A stretch of DNA of 64,000 bases from Linepithema humile. Lineage: Eukaryota > Arthropoda > Insecta > Hymenoptera > Formicidae. Numbering within the stretch: position 1 is the first letter of the stretch; every line of letters starts with the position of its first letter. The position numbers and the translations under genes were made by a program. The notes beneath the pieces are model-generated. The model was not told the DNA's origin. It was given only the letters and a program-made list of their open reading frames with translations, and did no database searches. This document shows, piece after piece, positions 32,501-45,168 of the stretch. The stretch lies in assembly GCF_040581485.1 (NCBI RefSeq), contig NC_090128.1, positions 12,028,001-12,092,000 of the forward strand. Direction: 5' to 3'.

Positions 32501-33856
32501 ACGAAGATCGCGTTGGCCGCGGTCGCCGTCGCCTTTGTTGCATCCACCGCTTGCACGTGTAATGCAACGTTAATCCAAGATCTTGACGTGAATGGAAAGC
32601 CATTTTGGCCGCGAGTGCCCAAAATGGAAATCCCACAGGGAAAAGCCCCGCTCTCGCTTCCGCTATATACGGCGCCGCCTATTTACTCAGATAGCGAAAG
32701 AGAGTTTATTTTCGCAAGCGAGCGCTTACGATCCCGTCGCATGAATATTTTTTCGCTCAGAAACGTCGAAGCGGAATTTTCAAAATGCACCACTTACGAT
32801 CTTTATTACCGCCGGGCTCGCGTCGTCCACTGTTTTTATTACCGTCTCCATCGCGACTGGAATACGTGCGACGAGCGAATTTCGGTTACCGACGATAGCT
32901 CGGCTCGGCATGTATTCCTGAGCTAGTTTACATTTCGCCTTCATATTTGTTTTCCAATTGGAAAAATACCCGAGCGAGCACAACGTGCGCGATTTATTTT
33001 TAAACGATACAAATATGGAAACGCGGAGTTTCCACGGGCTAGTCTCGTCGCTCCACGGGATTTCCGATTTTAACTTCTCGATTGACGCGCCCGTCTAAGG
33101 AATCCGTGCGTGATTGAAAGCGGCCCAATCACGGTGCCGTTCCCACGGGAGCACTTCCGCCGGATACACGCCGAGGCGGCAACGATGCGGCTCGGGCGAA
33201 ACGCGCGGAATCAAAACAGCGTGTGCAGCACACGGCAGGAGCTCTCTCTTTCCCAGGACTCGAATCGCCCCTGGGTCGCGTTTACGGCAGAGCGCGAGGA
33301 TCAATTGGGTTCACACATCGGGCACGAAGCACGCAAACCGGATGGGGGATTTGGCGCGAGAACGAGAAAAAAGTTGTAACTTGACTTAAACTCTAACTTA
33401 AACTTAAAAAAAAAAAAAAAAAAAAAAAGAACGTGAAATTCAAAGCCAAAATAAATCTCGCTCAAATCTACTTTCCCGCAGCGAACTCTTTACGAAGGTA
33501 GCCCGATGTTCTTTGTGAGATCCACTTTAATATAAAGTGATCTCTAAGCTCTAGACGTTACAAATTACGGGCTCGCCTCGTTTCTTCGCCCGCGATTTCA
33601 TTACCGAAACTAAACGCGAAGGGCAGAGGGTAGTTTGGAGAAATCCTTACGATCGCCGTGACGCCGGGATGGTTGAACACCATAACAGGTGGCATTTCTT
33701 GCGGTACGTATCGGTAGAACTCGTTGCCGTCTTTGTACCACTTGACCGAATACAACTTCTCGCCGTCCAGATTAAAGTTGCACTGGAGATCTATAGTTTC
33801 TCCGCGTACCACGTACTTCGGCACCATCAGCTCCAGCATCCTCAGGCCGTTTGTTT
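26509..33856 (-). CDS. beat: Beaten-path (Beat) family immunoglobulin protein, 5' coding exon missing
   Basis: A neuronal surface or secreted Ig protein of the Beat family, whose Drosophila members bind Side proteins in axon guidance and synaptic choice. Five minus-strand exons: 33651-33856, 31371-31506, 29881-30023, 27765-28032 and 26509-26573. Phases fit throughout, giving 272 in-window codons after one split codon. First Ig region: GETIDLQCNF, then LYSVKWYKDGNEFYRY (the hallmark), then SGRYRCEVSAEAPSFQT. Second region: YQLGDVLRFNCTS with SKPHASLSWYIN, later LKIKCVATILTLYWKSNE. The last exon adds ASGSITLGPCVVLVIIGLLLR and stop, a hydrophobic end typical of a GPI signal or short membrane anchor. 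The exon with ATG and signal peptide lies upstream and was not found, so intron 1 probably exceeds 30 kb. The specific Beat paralogue cannot be named. Confidence 0.92.
26574..27764 (-). other. Beat intron before the last coding exon
   Basis: Bounded by the donor GTAAAA at 27764 and acceptor CTTCCAG at 26574. It contains a (GA)n run at 26622-26642. No coding signal seen. Confidence 0.7.
26622..26642. repeat. (GA)n microsatellite
   Basis: About ten GA units followed directly by CTCTCTC, a small GA/CT hairpin. Confidence 0.9.
28033..29880 (-). other. Beat intron
   Basis: Mixed-composition intron. It includes a (GAC)n-like stretch near 28080-28105 and a CG/GCTCG-rich patch at 28972-28999. No coding exon recognised. 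Confidence 0.65.
30024..31370 (-). other. Beat intron
   Basis: Bounded by GTGAGT (31370) and TCTCCAG (30024). ORFs at 30255-30491 and 31056-31370 are not family-like; the latter runs through the donor. Nothing else recognised. Confidence 0.65.
32339..32355. repeat. (CG)n dinucleotide run
   Basis: About eight uninterrupted CG units, within a beat intron. Confidence 0.9.
32477..32926 (+). CDS. Speculative nested ORF with a signal-peptide-like N-terminus
   Basis: 149 codons on the plus strand inside a beat intron. The second ATG, at 32498, begins MTKIALAAVAVAFVASTACT, which has the n/h/c layout of a secretory signal. Downstream there is an RSRR dibasic stretch and cysteines in SKCTTYDLYYRR, VVHC and WNTC. 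No family is recognised. Long chance ORFs are common in this CpG-rich DNA, and no splice or promoter evidence supports it. It could be noise. Confidence 0.18.
   Translation: MLISRHIMTKIALAAVAVAFVASTACTCNATLIQDLDVNGKPFWPRVPKMEIPQGKAPLSLPLYTAPPIYSDSEREFIFASERLRSRRMNIFSLRNVEAEFSKCTTYDLYYRRARVVHCFYYRLHRDWNTCDERISVTDDSSARHVFLS
33406..33428. repeat. Poly(A) tract, 23 bases
   Basis: Uninterrupted A run preceded by CTTAAACTTAAA-type sequence; no adjacent retrogene seen. Confidence 0.9.
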
Positions 33857-33910
33857 CTGCAAGCACACATAAGGCAGAGGCGAGATCAGAGAAAAGGCGT
33901 GCAAAAGTAA

Positions 33911-33911
33911 G

Positions 33912-33934
<23 letters not shown>
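33911..33934. repeat. (GT)12 microsatellite near the beat exon
   Basis: Twelve GT units (CA on the transcribed strand) about 55 bases upstream of the acceptor of the beat exon at 33856. Confidence 0.95.
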
Positions 33935-33942
<8 letters not shown>

Positions 33943-36900
33943 GAGTACTTGTGTTGAACGTTACGCGAATGTGAAGCGCTTCCACGGCAAGAGGTCTTGC
34001 TTAAGGAAATTAAACTAGACACGGATAATTGGAACAATAGTTTTCGCAGTCGTTTTTGCCGAACATTTCGCTCTATTGTTGAAAACGAATGTTAGTTGGC
34101 GTGCTAATAGCAGTTTCTAATTAGAATAACAACGGGGCCAGATGTATTATGGCGACCTAGAATTACAGATTGCGCAATGCAACAGTCGGATCCGTCTTTT
34201 TAATAGATCTGAGAAAACTAATATAAATCCGATTTCGTGATTAATTTTCTTCAATTTTTTTCTCATTCTTATTTCAATAAATGTATGGCTTGCAATTTAT
34301 AAATAAGCATTGGATTGCAAGTGCGCTGAGTTCTTTAATTAGCTCCGCTGTGTATTGGAATAATTCTTCAGAAACAAAGTACAGAAAATTGACGGTGGAA
34401 AAAATTTTCTTCTCAGATCACAATAAATGAACGGAAGAGTAAAGAATAGAATTCTACAATTAATATTATCACATAAATTATCTAAAGTCGGAATGTTATT
34501 TATTAATAATGTTATATAATTTATGTGTTATATAATTTATTAATAATGTTATTTATTACAAGTGACTTCTCTCCACGCGTCTTTTTCTCACAAATGAAAG
34601 CAATGATAGCGTCGCCACTTCGATGGGTGTGTAAAGCGACATGCAGTTATCTCATAATAGCGTTGCTATTTGAATGTTTAAAAATTCACAGCGAATCGCT
34701 CGGGATGCGCGCGACGAGGTTCCTGACGGCAAATAAACGACAAAGCCCGGGCGCGCAACTCGGGAAGATCGCGATCCCCCTTTGCGAAATGCTCGGGTGA
34801 CGTCACTCCAAGGGAGAAAGATCAAAGGAGCCGCGAGAGGAATTGACAGCGGGCGGCGCGGCGCGTCGTCGTCTCCTTTTCCTGAAGATGTGCACTGACG
34901 ACTTGAATCACCGGGAATATTCCGCGAGAATAGTATATAATCCGCAGAATACACCGTTGTGCCTGTTAAAGGAGATATAGAGAGAAGGAGAGGAAGTCTG
35001 CGGCGAACGCGCCGACGAAACCGGAGAGGAAGAGGACGATGATGACGATAACGTCAGGTAAACAGGTGGTTGCCGCGAACGACGACGACAGCTACGACGT
35101 TTATAAACAAGGTATTAATTTCTTGACACATTCTTACTCGCGAGCGTAACAAATTAAATGTTCACGTGTGACTTTATCATTTTCGACTGCGCTGAATATT
35201 GTTGATTGAAAAATAAGATAATTTATTCAAACAAAATATTTTCAGAACGAAAGAAAATTGCCGTAAACTATATAAATTGGAAGCTTCGTAATAAATTAGA
35301 AATTTCGAAAGTAGAAGGATGATGAAAGGTTGATTAAAGATCTCAAAGAAATTGATAATTTATTTTAATTTCTTTTTCTTTTTTTTTAGAAAAGAGAAAT
35401 CTTTCTCGATTGGTCTGTGTGAGATTAAATTAATTAATTCGCACTTTATTATTCTGATCCTCGCCGGCGGACAGAACGTAATTAGAAGAGTTAAGTAACG
35501 AAGCTGTTTTTTTTAAATTTAATATTCGACAACACACAGACGGTTCTGAGTCATCCTATAAATTTTAATGGAAGGCGTCGATATGAGCGCGAAGCCGCTT
35601 CAAAGCACCGGTGGGAGAGGGACACGGAATTTCCAGTGCGACGGGGGTTAAGTGAAAATGTACTTTTGATTGCCGCCTTTACGTGGACAGAGGATAAGTA
35701 CAAGGGATAAGCACAAAGGATAAGCGCAGAGAATAAGTACGAGCATGGGCGTCGCTGGAATTTTTCTCAACTCCGTTGCTTCCCTTTCATGATTATTTCA
35801 ATTATCCTGCTAATAGTGTACAGTAAAATTTTCTGCCTTCCATAACAAGCGAGTTCTATGAAAATTATAATGAAGCGGTATTTCTCGACTGCACTTTTTT
35901 TCTCAGTCGAGAGAAAGCCGGAGAAAGAGAGAACTGTCTCTCGGCGCCCATGACCGCGCGTCGTGCAATTTCTGGAGAACGACAGGGATAAGAAATAATT
36001 CCCGCGCTTCGTTACGCCCGCGTATTGCGAAGACGAGGAGAAACTGGCTTACGGCTTTCTGGCAGGGTGACCATATTTTCCTATGCGCAAGTAGGACAAT
36101 AGCGCGGAAAAACCGAGACTGTTTCTAGCACTGAAAACTCTATTATCTCGAACGAGAAAGATTAAAAGCAATTTAACTAATAAGTGAGAGAAGAACTTTT
36201 ATCTGTCGCAACAAATCAAAGTGGGCAAATTGATGTACGAAGGAGAATTGCCCAAATTACTAGAATTCTACAGCTATGTCCCGTTAGATTCCTTTCGATT
36301 GTAATTTTGTGCCCGGACACTAATAAACGTCACCGACGGACTGCATTACGGCCATGTGACGATGCGTGACACGGATAATTGTGGGAGCCGATAGATCGCG
36401 TCGCGCGCCCGAACAAACGGGCGGATTCTCACGCGTGCCTGCGCCGTATTTGCCCGTATAAAGGAAGCGCGTGCTATATCGAGAATCGGGCGCTATATCG
36501 ATATCGTGCCATTCCTTTTTTTTTTCGGCCCGCGCTCCACGCTCCATTTAACGCGAAACTTGGCGCTAAACTCGTTCGCGGAAGCTGTGATACTGCGATA
36601 GATCGACGCTCCGTCAGACTGATGTAAATCAAAATTGTGCAAACAGGATTTTGCAAAGATATCTGAGATATTGCTGATATGTCGAAACGATTAATTATTG
36701 TATTTTTGAAAAATATTTAATAGTGTGACATATCGTGACACATCTTCGTATTTAAAAAGAAATTACATATTGAAGTACGTCGTACGAAGTGTTTTGATGT
36801 ATTTTTCTTCATTTCCAGAAATAGTTAAACATGGTTAAACCGTCAATTTGCGGCGTCAAAGTTAACGCGATCGACTCGAATGATATTTTCGCGTTAAACG

Positions 36901-39362
36901 GAAATCGAATACGGTCGGCGCTAACGGAATTATTGGTTTTTCGTTGATAGAAATCTATTCCAATCGTAAACATAATTGATTGCATTATCCTGTATATCCC
37001 GAAATTATTTTCTGTCTCGCAGAATTCAGTATTTTACTTTTAAGCAATGATGAATATCTTTAAACAATTGTATTTATTAAAATGGAACGAAACTGATAAA
37101 AATACCTTTATTCTGTTGATTTAAGTTAAAAAAGTGAAATTAAATGTTTTGTAGATTTACACCGATGAGAAACATTCGGTGCGGAAATCTATCGGGTTTG
37201 CTTATCTACGTCGTGGGTTTTTGCGAATGCCTCGTAGCGTCGCGACGTTGAGCAACTTCCTTAATAAATGTCCCTCGGCCCTGTTATTTTATTATAAAAC
37301 TTCCGAGGTCACGATGAAGCCCCCGGCCTTTAATATCCGGGATACGGGACGCGATTCGTCATTTTTTGCCGGCATTCCCCCGTTACGATGGACCGCCGCG
37401 TCGCTTTGATTTAATATAAAATAATGCGAGTGCTCGCACGCTCTCGCTGTCTCCTCGCTCGTATAAATTATATCAACTCTTTTGTCCGATTCGTATAATT
37501 CTGCTTCGCGACGTGGCTTGCGTGTTAAACGACGATGACGTTTCAGTACTCCGGTTATTTTCGAAGAAATTCACCATCACCTGTCACAATTTTATCGCAA
37601 TGAATTATCTCTGAGGATCGACTAATCCGACGTATCCATTTGATGTCGCATTAAGCAGCTGTCGAATAAAATTAAATGACACACGTCATCCGAGTGTCTT
37701 GAGTCTTTTCAGAAAATATCCCGACGTGCTATTACGCGACGTGCCATTACAAAGGTGTAAGAAATATCGTAGGAAATTTTTCCCAAGTACGCTGATGAGC
37801 GACAGACATGTAATCTGGCATCACGTGACTCTCGCGTTAACCAACGCGACATCGAACACTCGCGACTCGAGGGTTTCCATTTTCTGCTTCTTTTTCTCTT
37901 TCTTCCGAGTGAAAAAAATACCTTTGCGTGTTACGGCAACAGTATGAAAAGACCGCTTTAACAAATTGCCTTTTAACGACCCGATACCCAGGCGATTCCG
38001 TCCTACTCCGGGATGCATTCCGCAATGAGGCCGTGTGTAGCGCGTGGCCGGTTAATTTAACGTAAACTTTCGGCGCGTTCCGACCTCCCGCCGCTGCATA
38101 AAATATGCGAACATAATGAATTTGATCGTGCGCTGGGGCCGCCCTCTCTCGTGCCGTGCTTTTTTCCCGTTTTTTCATCGCGTCGTGAGATGAATCGTAC
38201 ACAGAAGGGTCAGCGTCCATAAATTTCCGCCGATTTAACCCTATTATCGGGGGATCGTGGCGGTCGCGACGGCCGTATCCGATACCGAAGGCCGCTCTCT
38301 CCGCTGGCGGCTGAGAATCTAAAAAATTTGTAAAACGCGAGAGATTCGACGTGCCTCCGCAAACCATGCAACCACGCGCGCCAGAGAGTTTGGCATTGTC
38401 TGAATAAATTCTTATTACGGTTTTATTTGAACGAAAGGTTGTGAGAAATATCGAAAGAGAGGGGCGCAAAAGAGGCGTGTTTTATATTTCGTTCATTAAT
38501 GCAATAAGAATTAACATTTTATTTAATATTTCTTCGTCGTGCGCGAACACGACGCTTTGTCCCTTATTCGTTATTTGTTATGCGCGAATTTATTCAACTT
38601 TGCCGCACGCGTAGATAAACTTCGATCCGTTTTTAAACCCATTTTCTCCATTGTTCGTACGACGTGCCGTCGATTCCGTGGAATAACTACCGAATCAAAT
38701 AGAATAACATTTAGACGCGCGCCGTTGTTCGGCTCTGTTGGCGTAATGCAGTCTGTAACAATAGCCCCGCCATTATATCCTGCAGTTTGCGAAATTGTAA
38801 AAAGATACGTCAATTAAAAATTTCGAGGGAAAAATATTTAAATCGCGCCCATTTATTATCCTACGAGTTATCTTTTTGCTAAACGCAAATATTAGAAACA
38901 AGAATAATACGAATCTACAATTCTTCGTCCTTTGTAGATAAAAACAGATAAATTCAATTAACAAGTTAAACAAGTGCACCTAAACCTAAGCTTTAATACA
39001 GCGCGTCGTGAAAGCCTCCCTTATCTATTAGATTTAGCGTAATTTAGCTGTAGAGTACTTGCTCGCGCGCGCGCGTGCGTTATTGCAGGTATTTGTTGGT
39101 TTTAACGGCGTAATGTAGTATTGAGCGGTACGGGCGCGACAAATTAAGCGACACGTTTTAACGGTATCTGCCTGACGCGACTGCGGCTTTCGAAAATTGA
39201 GTCCTCTGAGTATACAACAATTACAGGCAAGCGTAACTGAATTACGACTGCTCGCGTGGAGAGATGCACTCGAAGACAGGAATACTTCAAGGCGAGAGAC
39301 TGATGGTGGTGCTTGACATCGCCGGAATTGCCCTCCCCTGTGAGCGTTCGCATCAAGTCGCC

Positions 39363-39365
<3 letters not shown>

Positions 39366-39410
<45 letters not shown>
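39366..39410. repeat. (TC)n microsatellite
   Basis: About 22 TC units on the plus strand. Confidence 0.95.
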
Positions 39411-39414
<4 letters not shown>

Positions 39415-42400
39415 ACTCTTACTCTCCGCCCGTCCCGTGCGTCCCTTTTCCGGAATTCGAAATACACGGCGCATCGTTCCGACACTTTATTTATAGCCGT
39501 TGTGTGTATCGTCCTAAAGCTCGCTGCGAAATTAACGAGTGAGCGCGCCGGTTAAAAAATGGCTCGCAGGATATCGCGGGGCGCGTCTTAACGAGGCGGG
39601 ACGGTAACGAGAAAAATTTCGATCCTCGCGTGACGTTTGAAATCCCACGATGCTCGCGACGGCGAGCTGAGTTCCGAGAGTTCCCGCGCGCTCGAAAAAG
39701 GTACACAAGTAAAGTAATAACTCCCCGGGACGCTCGCGCACGCCGACGAATAGTTACGTTGGCGCAATACGGCAAATGCGATATCCATGCTGTACATTTC
39801 AGACGTAAGTAGCGGAATGTCGAGTTGAACGCTGCGAAAAACTTTCGCAATTCGCTTCCCCTTTGCACTCTTCGATTTCGCAGAAGTCGTTGAAAATTTC
39901 ACGGCGGTTCGTCCCGCCTGATAAAAATTAATCGTAATTTTCTACGTGACGATAAAGTGGCTGAATTTTTAATTTGTGAAAGGCGAGATGTCTTCTCCGT
40001 TTCGCTTCAGAAAAAACTGCGAATGAAAGCGTATTTTCACAAAAAATACAAACGTAATTATCCTTTCAATTACTCCCTAAGTATGAATGCGCACTTATCG
40101 CTGAAAAAGCGAGCCAGTCTGAAGATCGAGCGAAATCACTTTATTTAACGAATGAGCGGGATGAAGGTAAAGCTCGTTTAAAAAATGATGAAAATGAATT
40201 ACAAATAAAGCCGTCCGCGAGTGCAGTAAAAACAAGAATAATTTTTGAGATAGAAAGAATAATGGTAATCTGAGCAACACGACGTAAGCGCAGGATGCAT
40301 CTGGTGGCAATTAGAAAAGAGAGTGAGAAGAATAAAAAAAAAAAAAAAAAGAAAGAGAGGAGGTAAAAAGATAGCGGGCGAATATTAATTATGTCGGCGA
40401 CGATTCGCGAAATTCGCGTCATCTTCTTCCATCGATGTTACAATCAGATGACAGACTCCGATGACAGATATCGTAATCATCGCGGCAATTAAGAAAATAG
40501 AAGGCTGTGTGTGGCGAGAGGGCGAATATATAGGACGATTGGCGAAGTTCGAATATAATCTTCTCCCCCGCGCCGACATTACGATCGCCCCTAAATTAAT
40601 GCGACTTTTCGCGTCGTCTGCCGGCGGCGCCCGAAGGTCCGCGATATTTCATCAAATTACCTTTTCGCTGTCCGCGGATCGTGTCTCCCCTGCTTCCCCG
40701 CGTCGTGTTCGATTTTTCCACGTCTTACGCAGCGCGCAGAATTAATGTGGTCGCTCTCGGCGGTTAAATCAATCGGAATTCGCGCGCGCTTCTGCTCGCG
40801 AAGGATCGCATTTTATGTAATTCTCCGTTGACCCGTTTGCCAGCCACCCTGTCGACGGTGGTCGACGCCCGCCGTCCGTTTTCCGTCGTGTGCTCCTCTC
40901 TCTCTCTTTCCCTCTCTCTCCCTCTCTCTGTATATATCCTTTTTTTAATCGCCTTACGTAACCGCGAAGAATTACGGGGTATTAAATCCGCGTTGCGTCG
41001 CCAGACGTTCTCGCGCGTCGAAAGGGCGCTCTTAAGGGCCGTTTGACCTTTTCGCCATACTTCCTTTTCTTCTACCTTTCTCATTTCTCCTCCTCCTCCT
41101 TTTTTAATGCTCCTTACGCCGACGTCCTGCCGGGTATTAGGAATTAATGTACCGGCATGACCGCCTCAATCTTGCAGTCTCTTTTCGCGACAGCGAATTC
41201 CGTAGCTTCTTCAACTTTAAAGAGCACAACGGAGAAGAGAAGGTCTTCATTCTCGATTTATGAAACTTTAAATTGTGCTATGAAGTTTATGAAATTCATT
41301 TTCGAGCGCTATTTCTTTTTTACAAAATATTTCCAGCAAGGATTACATTTTTTTTTCGTAGTACCGTTATTGTTATTAAACCGTTATTGTTATTAAAGCA
41401 ACTTTATTTTTTTTCAATCCATGCCATAATATTTGCAACTGACCAACGGTCCTGGTCACTCTATATTACCGCGAATTCACGATTTTCAACCCCAAACTTC
41501 ATTTCGCAGTTTTTTTAATCTCTCTTTTGTTTATTTATAAACCCAGCATTATTTCCAATTTATTTTGATATTGCGATCCCTTAACAATATCTTTATACAC
41601 GTTTTTTACTTCTCTTTGCCTTCACTCGAATGTTACAAGACCCCGAGAGAGCTGCCGCAACGGTATCCGATGCCAGGTCGTCGGGCCATGCCCGCGGAAG
41701 GAAACGGGACATCTTTTATTCCCGCGCTCTGACATGAAAAGGCACTTTTATTTTTGCGGACCGCCTCAGATCGCCGCTACGGCGCGGTTCGCGCCGCTAT
41801 TCCCTTCTTCAAAATCCTCTCGCGGGGATATCAATGCCACATTCGCGAGCGTGGCTTAGCGGCGGGGCTCGAGGGGTCGGGCTTACAATATGGATATCGC
41901 TGCCGTGCCTTCAAAGAATTCCGCTCTCCCCTCTTCCGCTTTTCCTCTCACTCGCCACCGCCGCCCCGTCCTTCCAATTTTCCGTATTTCTCTCCTAATC
42001 GTCTTGCGCGCGACTCAGCGAGTTGCATAACCGGTGTTCGAGCCCGGGCTTGGCTGCCAGCCCGCTTTTGTGCAGCCGCTCGCGATATTCCCTCGTGCGA
42101 TTCTTATTTGCCTGTCATTCCCTTGTTTCCGCGTTTGTTCCCGAAGTGGCGCGAGTCGAGCTTTAAAGCGGCGGCGAGCGCAACCGAGGTGTGTCGGGAT
42201 CAATTCCCGTGATTTCAGAACAATTTTTTTTATTCCAACTAATATATTCCAACTATAAATAAACTAATCGCTTGTTATTCTAATTAGTCAACTAAATTTT
42301 AATCCTGAGCAATATTGAAATATTATTTAAATAGTTCTTGTGTGATATATGCAATTCTAATTTACTCTAATTGCATAAATAAACCAATCGTTTATTATTC

Positions 42401-42742
42401 TAAGTAATTAATCGATCAATAATCAGGAATATTTCTGAATAAAGAATAAATTCTAAATTATATTTAAATATATACTATTCAATAATAATTCACGACGTAC
42501 AAACATTTTTTATTCATTATGCTAAAGCAGCGCAATTTTAAAATCACAAATAAGAATGTCCTAGAGCAAAGATAAATGTAGATTAGAGTAGATAAATGTA
42601 GATTTCCGGCTTTCACATTTCAGTAGTAATATAGAGCATAAGTAAGACATTTCCATGAGCGAAATCCTCCCGAATAACGTCGGGCATCATAAAACGCTGA
42701 ATCCGATCGCAATCTCGTCGGCTTTTCTCGGTGGACGTACGA

Positions 42743-42777
42743 ACGGACGGACGGACGGACGGACTGACAGACGGACG
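42743..42777. repeat. (GGAC)n tetranucleotide repeat
   Basis: Seven or eight imperfect GGAC units, interrupted by a TGACAG. Confidence 0.9.
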
Positions 42778-43302
42778 GTGCGCTGCGCACTTTCCGCTAA
42801 TTCCAGCCCGTTTTCCCGGCTCTCCTTTATTAATCACCGTAAATAACCGCGAGGAATTACACGGCATTAGAACGGCAATTGCGACCGCACGCACTCGACT
42901 CTCATAAAAGGCCCACCACCCCCATCGTCTCTTGAATACACTGTATTCTCTGTTCGTCGCTTCCTCCTCTCCTCCCGCCGTTTTCCCTCATTTCCCCCTC
43001 GCGACCCCCCGTTCTTTTATACAACGCTCTCTCGCTCTCGAGCACGGAAATCTACGTGGGATTAAACGTGCAACTTCTCTCCGCATAAAGGAGCACGTTT
43101 TCTTGTATTTTTTTTCTCCCGCTCTCTTTCTTCGTTCCTCCTCGCTTTTTCCTTCTCGCGCGACCGCCACTTGATCTTTACAGTCTCGGGCTTTTTATTT
43201 CCCTCCTCGCTAACGTCGCGCCGCAGCGAGCCGCCAATTAATATGGGATCACGGTTGGATTCATTACAGTAACGGGTCGGGTGAAAAAGTATCGCGAGAA
43301 GC

Positions 43303-43326
43303 TCGCGCGCGCGCGCGCGCGCGCGC
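43303..43326. repeat. (CG)12 dinucleotide run
   Basis: About twelve uninterrupted CG units, a classic Z-DNA-forming sequence, followed 17 bases later by a GTC/GAC repeat. Confidence 0.95.
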
Positions 43327-43342
43327 TTCTCTCGCTCCACGC

Positions 43343-43379
43343 CGTCGTCGTCGTCGTCGTTGTCGTCGTCGACGACGAC
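43343..43379. repeat. (GTC)n / (GAC)n with a palindromic centre
   Basis: GTC units switch to GAC units, creating the perfect palindrome GTCGTCGTCGACGACGAC. Confidence 0.9.
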
Positions 43380-44965
43380 TTAATTAAAGACGTCACAGGG
43401 CTAAAGACTTTTATTGAGAAGCTTACGGCCGGCGAGGCGACGCTTATTAATTGCGAGACGGAGGCTTTGTTACGCCGCAAAAGACTGCTTTAGCCGATCG
43501 CACGCGCGACTGACGGCAATGATGACAGCGCGCTATTTGCATCGTATTTTTTCCCTCCGTTTCATTGCAATCGAATCGGCTATTTCCGAAAAAATAACAC
43601 GCGCCGAAAATCAAATTTCAGTGTTTATTTAGACGAGTATAAAAATAGCGAAGCGTGTTTACGGAAAATTCGTTTTTATTTGATGTCGCGTGCACTGCAC
43701 CCGTTCCAAGTAAGCGATTTGTTTTTCATGGAAATGCACCTTCGTCATGGAGCATCGATTGTCAACCATTTGATCTCGAATAAACTTTTCTAATTTCGTC
43801 ATGGAACGAGTTAGATGATCTCCCGGGAACGAAGATAATATCGATCGGCAGTCGAACGCGTTTTCGCGAAATTGCGAAAAAAAGCAATTTCCTTCGCGAA
43901 ACAATCGTCTCGTTGAGCCGTGTAGGTTTAACTCGCGTTTTGAAAAATTTCCGCCCTCTTTTCCTCTCTCTTTCTCTCTCTCTCTCGTGCCCTCGTCAAA
44001 CTCCCGGAGCTTCGATGAAATATCGTACACGTTATTTTTTAACGGATAAACCGTAAGCTTCTCCAGCGTGACTGAGTACGCGACGTGAATACATGGCAAA
44101 ATATTAACTGATTTTTTTTGCCTGTTCGCTAGAAAAGAAAAAAAAGGAAGGTGGGTGACTCCAAGTTCGCGCTCGGAAAGTTTCCCGAAATTTTCAGAGG
44201 CGTCCCTGCGCTGGGAGCGTGAATAAACCTTGTTCGGGCAGAGGGCGGACGAAAAAAAAAAATGTTCTCTGGTTATTTATGTATGCCGAGTGCATTGTTC
44301 AAAAAAGAGGATCCCTCCCCATATATTTCGTTATTATCGAGAAACTCGAAGTTACTTGCAGATCTCATTGCGAAAACCGGGCACGGCCGAAAATATTATC
44401 ATTCGCGGCTCTCTCTTTCTCGCGAAAGTTCGCGTAGGTGAAATTTCGACGACAAGCAAAAAAAACGAGGATGCAAAAATACTGTGCGTGATATTTATTC
44501 GAACGGACCTTGTTTTTTCTTTTTTTGCAGAAGCAGAGTACGCGACACTTTTCAGCGGGAATCTTGAAACATCGCAAACAATGTCGATTCTTATGACTTT
44601 GATAAAAATGTTTTCGTGAAAGTGCCTGAAAATGTTTTATGGGAAGAGCTATTTTTGCGGAAAAAAAATTCCATCGCAATTTCTTCCAGGATTTTAGCGC
44701 ATTCTTTATTCGTGTAATATTATAAATGTTCATATTGTTAAATTTTTAAATCCGCTAAATGTATACGCTGACCAAAAAATCTATTTATAAAAGTTAGCTT
44801 ATATAAGATATTTAAATGAGATAGCTTGGATAATCTTGAAAAGATATTTTTCCGAGAAGAAAGGAGATGTGCTTTTCATATCATACTCGCGGTCTTTGTG
44901 CGAGATGCCAAAATTCAAGTCGCGCCCGGCGAGGAAAACGATTTCTTATGCGAACGATGACAGGA

Positions 44966-44998
44966 GGCAAGGAGAGAGAGAGAGAGAGAGAGAGAGAC
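44966..44998. repeat. (GA)n microsatellite
   Basis: GGAGAGAGAGA run ending ACTCGCTCG. Confidence 0.9.
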
Positions 44999-45117
44999 TC
45001 GCTCGAAATTCGAAGCGGAAGGCGCGTAGCGCGACGAAGTTATTCGCGGAAAATTCGGGCGCGTTTATTCGTACGCTGAATTCGTTCCTCCGTGTATCCT
45101 ATGCATCAGCAGTAGCG

Positions 45118-45168
45118 ACGGTGGCTTCCGCAGCAGCGGCAGCAGCAGCGGCAGCAGCAGCGGCAGTG
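45118..45168. repeat. (GCAGCA/GCG) trinucleotide repeat
   Basis: About 15 GCA or GCG codon-like units; plus-strand translation gives polyalanine, minus-strand gives Leu/Pro runs. Confidence 0.9.

Larger units (their letters stand above)
31507..33650 (-). other. Beat intron containing an opposite-strand ORF
   Basis: CpG-rich intron with a (CG)n run at 32339-32355, a 23-base poly(A) at 33406-33428 and an opposite-strand ORF at 32477-32926 listed separately. Bounded by GTAAGG (33650) and TATTTCAG (31507). Confidence 0.65.

Noticed and set aside
33406..33428. Poly(A) tract as the tail of a retrogene or SINE
   Set aside because: No gene-like or tRNA-like sequence next to it and no target duplication seen.
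36496..36503. Second TATCGATA octamer
   Set aside because: Inside the presumed intron with no nearby start of a gene; likely chance, unlike the one at 23251.
37837..38469. 210-codon minus-strand ORF
   Set aside because: No recognisable domain, mixed-frame composition, no splice sites consistent with the beat exons; likely chance in CpG-rich DNA.
39034..39485. ORFs rich in Arg-Glu or Ser-Leu
   Set aside because: Produced by the (TC)n microsatellite at 39366-39410.
42743..42777. GGAC array considered as a CRISPR-like repeat
   Set aside because: A 4-bp tandem microsatellite without spacers, in a eukaryotic context.
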